Below, piece by piece: positions 44,461-55,635 of a DNA stretch of 64,000 bases. The stretch is from Panaeolus papilionaceus (taxonomy: Eukaryota > Basidiomycota > Agaricomycetes > Agaricales), in NCBI GenBank assembly GCA_015501605.1, contig JADNRZ010000015.1:1116001-1180000 (forward strand). Reading direction: 5' to 3'. Each line of letters opens with the position of its first letter. Position 1 is the first letter of the stretch. A program made the translations under genes and the position numbers. The notes under the pieces are model-generated. The model was not told where the DNA came from. It worked only from the letters and a program-made list of their open reading frames with translations, and did not search any database.

Positions 44461-45060
44461 AATCACTCCTTCAACCAAACACTCACCTCTCCGGTTCGCG
44501 CACTCAAGTACTCATCTTATCCATATGTTCCACCCCCTATATTTCTTATACTTTTTTTTATCGGTGTCGAGGGTGCTAAGGAACAATGATACTGATGTGG
44601 CATTTGTGGGACCCACCTCTGCTCCTGTAGAATGTGCCGTGTCGAGTCTACAGCTCGTACTCATTGGACCAGTCTTGGGTATGCTTTTTTACTCTGCTTG
44701 CTAAATTAACATGTATTCTGATTTCTACCTATGTAGAACGCCTGAATCCCTGATAAATCGTCGACTCTTGCGCTTAGACAATGAAGGTACCAACCCTGTT
44801 GAAGTGGGGCATTCCGTTGTAAGAGAGTAGCATCTCCAGGCTGACACTCCATGTGCATGAGTCTTCTTGATGCATTCATTCCTTGGACAAAGACACCAAG
44901 GCTGTTGTGCCTATTCTTATATGATACCACCGATACTTCGTTGGCTGTAGTTTCATCTGGTATTACTTCAACAGCACAGACACGTGTAACAGCTGCACAT
45001 CACCATTTCCTACTCTCCCTTCTCACTCAACCTATTGTTGCCCACTTGTTCAGCCCACTC
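44461..45060 (+). pseudogene. Unrecognised cassette, copy 8 (strongly reduced)
   Basis: Divergent first exon of the 'GPVSG' type with donor gtatgctt near 44680 and a second exon near 44737. The remaining exons are compressed by deletions (44820-44900) before the TPR upstream sequence. Confidence 0.4.
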
Positions 45061-45066
45061 CCATCC

Positions 45067-46155
45067 ATGCATCTCCTCATGCACCGCTCTCTTTCCCCCT
45101 CTGCTTTGCCACATCCTGGCATCTGTGTATTCAGAGCCCTCTCCACCTGACCTCCTTCCGCTCATCAACAAGGCCGGCATCTTCTCGACGGGCCAGTTTG
45201 GGGAGGCTGCAAAGGTCCATTCGGATTCTATTGGTGAGTATCGTTCACAGTTCTGATTTTGTTCTCTGTTCTTCATCTCTATAAATTTATCTGTTCCATT
45301 CTTCCCTTTCTGTACAAGCCCTAAATTGATGATACGATATCAATACTAACCATTCTCATCTTCATAGCCCAATTCTGCGCCGATTATCTACTCCACTACA
45401 AATGCGGCACCATCTACTTCTTCATGCAGTGGTACACCTCCGCACTCACCCCGCACCTCCCTCGCTCTCTATGTCAAGACCAAGGGCAAGTACAAGGAAG
45501 CGGAACAGCTAGAAAGAGTTTTAACACCGCTGGAAAGGGTGAGGGGCAAGACGGAGAAGGAGCGTGATGCGGGGTGGTGGGATGCGTGTGTGGAGAGTGC
45601 CAGCCAGACACTGAGGGTGCCGAGTCATGGTGTTGAGGTTGGGAGGTGGAGGGCTGAGTGTGTGCTTGATGCAGGGGACGTGGAGGGTGCTGTTGGTGAT
45701 TTGACGTGAGTTGATCATTGTCTGATTTACCCCTGCCTGATACTGACATCTGATACCCCTCGCAGTCGTCTCTCCCATTTCCTCCTTTCATCCACCCACC
45801 TCCTCACGCACATCTTCCATTTTACCTGCTTCTACCTCCCTCCCCCGCCCACCTTGATGGCAACACTCAAACAAAGTCTGCACTTTGACCCCGATTCCAA
45901 GCCAGGTCTCAGTCTGCGCCATTTTGGCAAAATTCTTGATAAATCGTTCTTCGCTCTCAATGAACTTCTAGGCAAAGAAAACTTGAGAGCGGTGGTGGAA
46001 CTGCTGGAGTCCAGGCAAGAAGGCCGATTTGTGGAAGCGATGAGGGGATATGATGGCCTCTCAACGTGGCGGGAGAAGGGAAGGAGAGGCTCTCCCGCTC
46101 GTCCCTGAGGCGCTACTCAAATCCCCAATATCATCCTCGGCGACTCCGACACTGC
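45067..46155 (+). pseudogene. DNAJC3-like TPR remnant 14
   Basis: Exon 1 keeps 'PPDLLPLINKAGIFSTGQFG' and 'EAAKVHSDSIG' to the gtgagt donor near 45233, but the start region is frameshifted. Exon 2 (from about 45368) has a large internal deletion near 45450 and ends with 'RWRAECVLDAGDVEGAVGDL' at the gtgagt donor near 45707. Exon 3 (about 45766) has 'ATLKQSLHFDPDSKPGLSLR' and 'DKSFFALNELLGKENLRAVV'. Pseudogene without J domain. Confidence 0.77.
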
Positions 46156-47290
46156 CATATATGTGTCTCCTCGCTGTGACACCCTTCCGCTCCTTCCTCT
46201 TATCCGCCCCACTGCTTCAAGCAAACACTCACCATTACTGTTTGCGCACTCTTCTCTATCCGTTCTGATGCTCCTACCCCCCCTACTTCTCTTATCGGTG
46301 ACGAGGATGCCGATAAAGCAACAATGACCAACAACGCTGGTGACGTGGTACCCGTGCGGCTGTCGTCTTTTCCTGTAGAATCCGTGGTGGCTCCCATTGA
46401 GCGCGCCATTGCCCCTCCCATGGTGGTGTCAGCTACTCGTTGATCAGGTACGCTCTTCTACTAGTTTTATTGATGTGTATTCTGAATTTGAATACTTAGT
46501 AACAGCTAAATCTCGGGATTTTATCGATACAGGAACCAATGCGGTTGAAAGCGGGGCTCTGGGATATGAGAATGGCAGACGGAAAAGCTGAGGGTCTCAC
46601 TGCAAATTGGTATGAAGCACGCCTCAATTCTGCGGCATCTCCAGTCTGACGCACATAGTTCTGGTTAGCAACGTTCCAATCCCCTGTGTCTGGGGCACTG
46701 TAAATTTGGATATACTTTTGCAACACCCCAATGGTGCATTCACTTCGGGCAAAGAGGCCAGTTCTCAAGGTACGCACTTCAAATCTCGACTCACACCTAC
46801 CTATTGCTCATAGTATTTTACACAGAACTTGACAACGGTGCATCGTCCTGCTGACCTCTGAATATACATTAGGATCCATGCAGGTCTGTTGTGCCCATCG
46901 TTAAGCGTGAGACCTTTGGACATGCATCGTTCTCTGGTGGAAGACATTTGGCACCTGCCCAATAAAGCTTCTCTTCATAGCTCCCCAGCACCCACTTCTG
47001 CGACGTCTTGCCTGATTTTTCATGGCTGTGGATGAAGAGTAGTCTAACTGCATAATACGCTGCAGTTGTAGCCGTTCGTTGTAGATTGTTGGGTCAAGCG
47101 ATGGTTCCGCTTCCCCGGTGCGCTCGTGCTCATGGATGACGTGCTCTGGGTCCTCCATCGCACCACTGGGTTACCTTCTGCTACGATGGAAAGGAGAGTA
47201 AATGGCCCAGAACGAATGGAAGGGATCGTCATCTTTACTCTACCCTCATCGAACTTGTACACCTGACGATTGGCCAAGTTTCATCTCACC
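46156..47290 (+). pseudogene. Unrecognised cassette, copy 9
   Basis: Full set of blocks: first exon to the gtacgctc donor at 46447, second exon with 'IDTGTNAVESGALGYENGRR' open, third exon near 46670, and a decayed fourth exon. The last block reads 'WVLHRTTG' in one frame near 47150. Confidence 0.48.
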
Positions 47291-47900
47291 AGACCTTTCG
47301 CTCACCGACTTCAAACATGCCACCCCCACTCTGTCTCCCTGCACCGACACTCCTCCACGCTTGAGAATTTCGAAAAATCCCTGTTTCTCATCTTCAACAC
47401 CGGACTTCAGGGAACGGTCAGATGGAGAAGCGGAGAAACACACGGTTGTGTGGAGATTGCGAGTTAGACGTTGAGGGTGGAGGGCCAAGTGTGCCCTTGG
47501 TGCGGGGGATGTGGAGAGTGCTGTTGGTGATTTTAACGTGAGTATCGTTTTTGTTTTTGTTTTTATTTCTATTATATCTTCGTTCCTTCATTCCATTATT
47601 CCTTGCTTGTTTCCATGTCCCCATTATTTTTCGCTTCATCTGTCTCTTTTGGAGCCAAACCCATCTAACAACCTACTCGTCTTTTCACAGTCGTTTCTCC
47701 CTCTTCCCATCCACCCACGACCTCACCCACAAATCCCATTTTGACCGCTTCTACCTCCCTCCTTCGCCCACCCGACTCACAACCCTTAATAGTGCCTCCA
47801 CTTCAACTCTGAATTCAGGCCCTCGATGAACTCCTAGGAAAAGAGGACTGGCGAGATGGTCAAGTTGTTGACGGGCCCGAAGAAGAAGGCAGATTTATAA
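47291..47900 (+). pseudogene. DNAJC3-like TPR remnant 15 (class as remnant 2)
   Basis: 'KCALGAGDVESAVGDFN'-type block (as 'CPWCGGCGECCW' in the wrong frame), gtgagt donor near 47538, cacag acceptor near 47690, then frame fragments equivalent to 'LDELLGKEDWRD' near 47826 and 'MVKLLTGPKKKADL'. It continues past 'ggatttataa' into the GTPase upstream region, which is cut at 48226. Confidence 0.68.
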
Positions 47901-48226
47901 AATCCTTGGGATGAGAAGGGGACGCGTTACCGCTCGTTCCTGAGGCCTGGGGCTCTACTCAAGTCACCTTTCTCATCATCTACCACCCGCACTCCCGGCG
48001 CTTCGTGGGTGGAAGATTTAAAGAATGGAGTAGTACCCGAGTACTACTGGGAGCTTTCGACAGGTTGGCATTGATAACAGCAAATTTTCAGATATTACGA
48101 CAGTATTAAGTGCTTCGTGCTTAGCGTTGAATCTTGAATTTGGTTTGTTGTTTACACACCTTGTTCAATATATCATTGGTTAAATATTGTTTGTGATGTC
48201 GTCTCACCAGGCATCAGGGTACTGAC
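47901..48226. other. Truncated GTPase upstream region (no GTPase follows)
   Basis: Matches the sequence upstream of GTPase 3 (31943-32229) up to 'gtactgac', about 25 bp before the expected TATA box. Homology then ends and unrelated sequence begins, so this unit has lost its GTPase and GH92. Confidence 0.7.
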
Positions 48227-51200
48227 AAAAAAATGAATGAGAACAAGAGTCAGAGACGCCCACGGATGCATCGGGAAAATTCTGTGCATCGGCGCAGTTT
48301 GAATTTCTGTGCTTGTTCTGTGCGTCGTTTGACGTTTCAATTCGTATCTCGTACCTCGTCTGAGTGACATTGTCAGAGGCTACTCATGAGAAGATGAGAC
48401 CCGCAAACTGTCAACATGACGGACCGGAAGGCAGAAAATTCCTGACAGGAATATCATCATCTCACCAACGAACGCTGGTCATCATCGCATAAATGATCGT
48501 TTCACCGATATCTCATAACACCCATTTTGAAACTCTGGCCAGCGCTGAGTCTAGCGGGAGCGGAAAGTGTTTTATCTTACACAAGCCTCACTGCAACACG
48601 CGCCGTCAGTTGGCTGCTGACAGGCATCAATTCCTCCACGCCGGCGACAGCGGAAGCGCACGTTCGAGCGGCACGGAATTCTTAATGACATTCAAGTTGA
48701 TAAGCCGCTGTCCACTTCACCGGCGTGGCCCCCAACTTCGCAGTGCTTCTATCATTGAAACGATACACTAGAAGTTCAAGCATATCGGGCAACAGTGTAA
48801 TCAGCATGAGCAATCTCCGGGGGAGAGGGAAGAGAGAACGCTGGTATCTTTATGATAAACATAAGTGAAACTCACTTTGAACAGTTCCTCATCTCGTTTC
48901 GTCGCTATGTTGGACATCGCGCCTCGCAATTAACCAACACGCGAGTCTGATCTGATGGCAATACCACCGCTCCTGGTATCATCATCACGATGACGTCGCT
49001 GGTTTAAATTCTAATCATAGCACGCACGCGAATCTTTACTTGGGGTGATAATGATAGTGATATCTTATCATGCTCCCAAAACACTTCGATAAGGTATTAT
49101 ATAGGCTATCCGACAGGTGTCACCGCCCTCACGCCACTGGACTAAACTTTCGAACGGGGCCGTGATTCCAATGCCCGAAGCCCAAGTATGACCTCAATAA
49201 TCTCAATGAAGCCAAGCCTCAGCGATATGCTCACCGGGGCTGAAAAAATAAGTATCTCCGGGACCGGACGCTCAAACTCAATCACAACGGAGCGTCGTCG
49301 AATCATCGTAACCCATTTCAACTCATCCGACCGCGGTACTCACATCCAGCCATTGTTGTCGTCTCCAGTCGTCAAGGTCATCACCAAAGTTCTCGTCGAA
49401 CTTGATGCACTCGTGTAGCACCTCCGACATCTGTTCATCCAGCACATCCCGCGCTCATGTTCGTGCATCTCCTTCACATCCATCACCTATCGAGGGTCCC
49501 TCATAGAGGAACGGTCACCGGTCTAGGGGATATGCAATGTTAGTTGGCATGGATGTGATAATTGATGGACGCGCGATTTCGAAGAGGAGGTATGGGATTT
49601 GGTGCAAGCTTGAGGAGAAAGGCGGGAGGGTGAATATCAAGTGAAAATCCAAGTAGTTTTCACATTAATTAATAAAAGTTTTGAAATAAGTATGGATCCC
49701 CCATTCTTTCATCATGCTTCTGTCGGAAAAATCGTGATTTGCCTATCAGCACTTGCGGTCGCTGATGGGGGTATGGGTACATGTCAGCTGTCTCGAGGAC
49801 ACTGATGGGTGGAGTATCAGCACCGTATCATGGGTGTGTCAGACGCCGTCAGCGGCTGTCCTGATTACACTTCCCCATCAGTGAGAGCACGAAGTTGGAT
49901 CACCGGTGTATCAGCACCCTTATGTAGGCGAAAGTGTCGATCGTGACTATACCTTGCATACAACTCAAATTACATGCAGGGATGATCAATCAGCGTCGGC
50001 GCGTAAAATGAACTATGTGCTAGCTTAACTCCCCACAACTTCTACACCTCCAATATGTGAAATAATAGATATAGGATATACATGTAGCAGCAATCACTGA
50101 CATACAGAGATCAGCGCCCAAGTGTTCATTCAAACTTCATTGGACGTTTGGGTTAAGAATCATGAAGGAATTTTCACTCTAGCACCTCTGCAATGTGCAT
50201 GGCATCTAATAGAACAATGTTGTCCTGCCGACCCAGGAGATTTGTGACTTTGCAAAAATTCTCTTAGGACACCGGCATTCTAGCTGGAGGATGGGCTCCA
50301 CAGCTCCATTTCGATGTGGTGGGGCTCATCCCGAAGGTCGTGTTCTTCGGGCGAATGGCTCCACACACAAAACACATAAAAGTAGGCTGACTCTCGCCTA
50401 TCAAGTGCCCCATTCTAACTTCTTCTAAGTTCATCGAATTTGTTTTCTTTTGCGCTATGTAATCAATTCATGATCATATCTAGTGAGTATTAGTACCGTG
50501 ACACTCGCTGATTCTCTTTATCCTACTCGGCCATACTTGCAGGGTTCTATGACTGTCGAGTCTGACATTGTGCCTATGTGAGTCTACTCATGATACATTG
50601 GGTATATGGATAATTATTGATAACGGATGATGCTTCACAGATCACCCGAGTAAGCCTGCATTCGAAGGTGAGCACGCTGCACACTCGATCGATTCCTTAC
50701 CTCTCTCTCTCTCTGCTCTATCTCCGTCAATGTATTCTACGCATTTTGTATAAATAGTATACTGTATGAAATAAATTATATTATTCAACCGTGCCAATAT
50801 TTGCTCAGCTGCATGCCGTGGGGTGCATTAATCACCTAATTTGGTTACGATATTCGAATGGCTGGTTCGTATTGGTTGTCAGCGTCATGGATAACAATTA
50901 CCTTGGATTGGTCTCGATACTCTACATAGGCGCTATCTTAAACCGATATCCTTGGTCAGCACGATCAAAGCCATCCTCAGTATCAGTGACATATGCGATG
51001 GTCAGCTTGAATACACACCATGCGTAGTGTATGTTATGTAATATACATAGGAACTATCTTACGCCCACACACCCCCGGAAATGCTGATGGGGGTATCGGT
51101 GCTTATCCAAGGTGTGTATACACTTGTACGTTTTTTCTGATTTTTCCGACATCGTCGGTTTTTCGCGAATTTTCTCGTCTTTTTTATGCTTTTCGCATTG

Positions 51201-51355
51201 CTGTGCATCTTCCGCCTGAGTTCCAACTGACCTTGTGCAACGTGGTGCAATAAATTGATAACGCACGACTACCTAACTGCGGCAGTGAAATTATTTTCTG
51301 AGTATCTATTGATGTCAGCGTTGATAACGTTGACATCCACTATCAGCCCTGATGG
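48227..51355. other. ~3.1-kb unique insertion or replacement
   Basis: Not related to any other part of the window. I see no convincing long gene; the longest open stretches (48493-48771, 49188-49418) have no recognised motif. It holds a block of repeated 'tatcagcac' and 'ctgatggg' motifs (49742-49920), a related 'ctgatgggggtat' at 51082, a CT microsatellite (50702-50720) and a possible small spliced gene at 50375-50780. No terminal inverted repeats or clear target duplication at its borders, so it may be a replacement or an old element rather than a simple insertion. Confidence 0.6.
50549..50653 (+). CDS. Possible spliced micro-gene, 13-aa peptide
   Basis: Tentative. Signals in order: TATA-like 'cataaaag' (50374-50381), donor GTGAGT at 50483 and acceptor ttgcag at 50542 (60-nt leader intron). 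ATG at 50549 follows, then donor GTGAGT at 50578 and acceptor ttcacag at 50640 (63-nt intron), a stop at 50651, another donor GTGAGC at 50668, and AATAAA near 50771. join(50549..50577,50641..50653) encodes MTVESDIVPISPE. Three well-formed introns of typical size in 300 bp are unlikely by chance, but the transcript could equally be non-coding. I know no family for this peptide. Confidence 0.3.
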
Positions 51356-51474
51356 AAATGGGTGAGTAAAGTTCCTTATTGAGTTTGAATTTAGACGTCT
51401 GGATCGCATCACCACCCCCTTCAACAAAACACCACGATCCACGTTCTTGCACTCATCTCCTTTGTCAGTGCTGC
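51356..51474. other. Residual conserved spacer after the unique insert
   Basis: Resumes the repeat at 'gtgagtaaagttccttattg', the spacer sequence found before each cassette, and ends at 'tcagtgctgcc' before an internal deletion. Confidence 0.5.
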
Positions 51475-51945
51475 CGACAAAGAGGCCAGTTCTCAAGGTA
51501 CGCACTTTAAATCTTGACTCACCCATATACCTATTGCTCATACTATCCCAAACAGAAATCGACAACAGCGCAACATCCTGCTGGCCTTGGATTATGGGTT
51601 AGAACACAAGATTACCGTTGTATCCGTCGTTGAGTCTGAGGCATTTGGACGCACCTGTCGTGAAAGATGTTGCAACCTGTCTGGCGCCTACTCAACAACG
51701 CCTCCTCTTCATACCTCCCCAGCACCCTCTTCTGTGACATCTCACCTGATTTCTTTTATGGTCGTGCATGAGGAATAGTGGACCAACTGCATAATTCGCT
51801 GACGTCGCCTGGGTCCTTCATCGACCACTGATGCAACGATAAGGAGAATAAATGGCCAGCACGTAGATGGAGGACGCCATCATGCGGTATGTCAAGTGTA
51901 ATTTCTTCATGTATCGCAGCACTCATGCTCTTTATATCCAGCTCT
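51475..51945 (+). pseudogene. Unrecognised cassette, copy 10 (5' truncated)
   Basis: Starts in the middle of the third exon ('gacaaagaggccagttctcaag', then donor gtacgcac). The fourth exon is open from 51587 ('LEHKITVVSVVESEAFGRTC') to 51778, followed by the decayed last block and the gtatgtc-cgcag intron (51885-51917). Confidence 0.48.
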
Positions 51946-52735
51946 CCTTCATCGTTGTGCTACTCTCCATCAAACACAAACACACCACCGCTTATTTCTC
52001 CATGCAGCAACACTCTTCCACACTCGATAATTTCGAAAAAATAATTATCGCTCACCTTCAATGCCAGACTTTGGGGAGGAGTAAGTCGGAAAGGGATCGG
52101 AGAAATCTGGGCCTATGGAATGCGTGCGGGGAGAGTGCGGGTCAGATGTCGGTAGCGAGGTGCGCAAGTGTACGTTGTTTTATTCTTTCGCGATCCTTGT
52201 TTGTATTTTTGTATCTAATCCTTATTTTTTTTGGTATAGCTACAGACGCCTCTCTCATTTCGTCTTCCTTACCCTCAACTTCTCTGTCGCTTACTTCTGC
52301 CTCCCGCCCTCGTCATCCCGCTCGCGACACTCATGCAGCGCCTCCACCTGGAACCCCGACTCCAACTCTGCCTGACTGTGCATCCTCCTGTTAAAACATT
52401 CCACAAATCACTTCATGAGCTGTCGACCAAAGAGGATCCGAGAGCTGTGGCTAAGCAACTAATGGGTCCACTACTCATTATGCAGACGCTCCTCAAGTCG
52501 CCTTCATCACTATCTATACCACCGCCACCTCCACGACAACGACCATACTCGAGAAACCTTGCTAGGTCGCTTGACAATAGATAAGCGGTATGGGGAAGTG
52601 TCGGCATTGGAAGATTGCAGGGAGGATATAGTGGGTCCCGTCGGGCGTGATGGAGGACTGTTGAAAAAGGAAGAACGGGAAGAGGCAGTCACCGTCCTCG
52701 GAAAAGCATTTGAAGCATCCGGACGGAAGGTATAG
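51946..52735 (+). pseudogene. DNAJC3-like TPR remnant 16 (class as remnant 4)
   Basis: 'KHKHTTAYFSMQQHSSTLDN' is in one frame near 51970, 'LGLWNACGESAGQMSVAR' near 52110, and an intron ends ctacag near 52243. Further on, 'MQRLHLEPRLQLCLTVHPPV' (52333 on) leads to 'VSALEDCREDIVGPVGRDGG' and 'KEEREEAVTVLGKAFEASGR' ending in TAG at 52733. The clearest view of the segment that should precede the J domain. Frames are discontinuous, so pseudogene. Confidence 0.74.
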
Positions 52736-53230
52736 CGAAAGATGAGGAGGAGGGGGATTGGGGTGGGGACGGGACGGGACGGGGATATATTGTGTTCGTC
52801 TGTGTCTGTGTTGGTGTTATGCTGTGTAGGATTGAGCAACAGGGAACGATACTGAGTGCTCCTAGATGTACATTATTTGTTAAATTGAATCTTAATCATT
52901 GTCGAAATTATTTTCTGGATCGCGTTTGAAATGAGCAAGCCGCGATTGGAAGCCTAAGTCGTTGACACTGTAGAGGCTCACTATAACGAGGCGTCGTTTG
53001 TGCAGAAATGTTCAAATTTTGCGTTCTGTTCTTGCTTTTACATTTCTTGTTCAATATTCCGTTGATTTAATAGCGGTTATGGCGTTCTCTTATGAGGCGT
53101 CAGGGCACTGAATTGGTGGTGGGAATACTTGCAGTCCTTATTAGTAAGAACTGTGCCACACAGACGCTGCCTGGATGATATCTGCTCATATCTCTTACCA
53201 TCATCTCTCGTCGTATTCACTGCATTCACA

Positions 53231-54718
53231 ATGTCAACCAACACTCAGAAGTACAACCTTATCCAAGTGAATGGTCCCATAAGTATTGTACCTATAACCC
53301 CTGAACACATGAAAGGGGAAGATATATTTCTTTACATGTGTGTACTGTTCAACAAATTTATCCTGCCTTGATATCATTGCTTAGATGCCTACTTCTCTAG
53401 TCTAATGGGTCCCACTGGTTCAGGGAAAAGCTCTGTAAGGCTCAATTCTTGTGTTATGCTTCAACTTGACATTTGGAAGAGGTTCTGACTCCTTGCTGCA
53501 GTTCATTGAATCATTGGCACCAGATCAGCACCTGGATATATCCAAGGATTCACTTGAAAGTGTGACACAAAAAGTCAACTGCTATCAAGTTGTCAATCTG
53601 GGCATCCAACCTGGGTATTATGACAGATTGTTTGTACTGATGGATACCCCTGGGTTTCTTGACCCAAGGCTGTCAGAGGGCCGGATAATGAGAATGGTCA
53701 CAGAAAGTCTCAATGCAATTTGGTGTGTGATCACATCATTTGATAACAGAGCACATGTGGTGAACCTGTATTGAATGTCATTTTTTGCCAGCCAATCTTG
53801 TCTTAGCACCTTTGTGCGCATCTTCTATTTTCAACCCATCACTGATATCCGAATTGGTGGCTCAAAACGGGATGCAGTCAAGATTCTGCAAGAATATGTC
53901 AAGCAATACAATGCTCGCAATATCTCTGTGATAACAACAATGTGGAATCAACTATCAACCCCCAAGCAGCTTAAAGATGCCTCCCGTCGCTTTCACACCT
54001 TGAAAGAAGAGATATATGCAGTCAGTAGCTTATATTTTGTCATGTCAATGATGTCATTTACCATTTCAAATTTTTTCAGAGTTCTGGTGGCCTTGACATC
54101 AGAGTCACCAAGTTTGACACCTCTCAAGCTTCTGCTTTGTCATTGCTAGATGGATCATTCTATGGATGGGATGAGCATGCAAACAACACCAACAAAGTCA
54201 TGGACCCACACTATCAATCCCACCTCTGCAACAACCTGATTGGACGAATTGCCAACACCCTCCAGCAACTGCAACTTCTTGCAGAGGACAAACAGCATGC
54301 CACCCATTCTGGAAGTGAAGATCATCATCTTCTGGAGGTTGTGCTCAGGGATGAGAAGGTGGCATTATCATCACTTCAGTCCTTTTTGGATGATCTTGCC
54401 AGTGACTACATTGGTCCATCAGGGATGACAGCCCTGCAATTCATCCTGGATAGTCGCTATGAACAGGACCCAGACACATGCTCATCTAATTGGCCACTCT
54501 CTCAAGCTTCACCCCAAACCATGGTCACTTTAGATATCCCTTCCGATCATGGTCCTGCACTGGCATCACCTTCACAAGTCCCAGGCTTGGAACAACTCAG
54601 CATCACACCTGCACCCATCCCATCAACCCCCCAATTTCAACCACCATCACCTGACACATCGTGTTTCGCTCCAATTGCTGCTGCCATTAAGAGGCGATTC
54701 AATCAAATCCGAGGGTAG
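53231..54718 (+). CDS. P-loop GTPase 5 (fungal AIG1/G-domain type), five exons, 404 aa
   Basis: Spliced CDS join(53231..53337,53401..53434,53502..53722,53807..54020,54080..54718). G1 GPTGSGKSS, G3 DTPGF and TTMWN are present, with the short helical variant as in GTPases 1 and 2 and tail 'APIAAAIKRRFNQIRG'. Exons 3 and 4 have the lengths of GTPase 4 while exon 5 has that of GTPases 1 and 2, which suggests past recombination between copies. The upstream region has lost the TATTTATA box found in the other copies. Coding sequence intact, expression uncertain. Confidence 0.87.
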
Positions 54719-55635
54719 ATATCAGGGCATTTGGTCACACTGGTATCTGAGTTGCAACATCATTGAGGAACCCATTAATCGGTATCTCATCTACTTTTCA
54801 TTTTGTCATTTTGTTTCAATTCACATTATTGTAGTGTTCACACCTTGTCTCGTGGTTGGTTTTTCAGTAATTTGTACTATTCTCATAGCTTGCCCTTTTC
54901 ATTACTTAGCTCAAATATTCGGAGTGTCTCTTCGGTCTTGTTTATCACCCAATTCTCATTTTGTACTTCATCATTATCTTCCCTGTATTATGTTTGTTTT
55001 CTTTTGTTTTGGCCATAAGTTGTACTTAGTCTACAGCTTCATTTCTCACCTTAGCCCTATTATTTCGCATCCTTTTGTAGTTGTCCAATCAGCATGATTC
55101 CTTCCTGTGTGGCTTCATCTGTCTCACAGCATTTGATCTTGTCCTTCCTCCCATTCCCTCTACTGACAAACTGACATTGTGCATGTCAAGTTGTGCATCC
55201 GTTTCATTTAACACTCGATTCACCATTGTCATTCACCACATCACCGCCTCTCACATTCAATTTGTATCTCTGCACTGCCCAGATAGCATCACTTTTATTG
55301 TCCCTCATACCTTTAGTGTCGCTTTCTGTTAGATACGCCTTCTGTTGTCACTCCCCCATCTCCAGCGTCAATGATTGCTCTCCACATCAATTATTCATCT
55401 ACTGCGAACACTATTTCTCGTGCTTCATCGTCGCACACTCCTGAGTTCACCTTGCATGCACATTACAACAGATTCGACAGATTTCAAATGCTCAGAAGTC
55501 CAACTCTCACAACCCTCACAGTTCATCTCCAATCCCCTCCGAAGCCTCCTATCCATCTTCCCACTCCACCTGCTTTATCTCTCAACATGCCCTCATCACA
55601 CCACCTCTTCACCTTCACAATCATCTCAAACACTA
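54719..55635. other. 3' flank of GTPase 5
   Basis: Counterpart of 10629-11640 with a deletion of about 80 bp near 55446. No gene recognised. Confidence 0.5.

Noticed and set aside
48493..48771. 92-codon open frame in the unique segment as a gene.
   Set aside because: No recognised motif, no splice or promoter context, and length within chance expectation.
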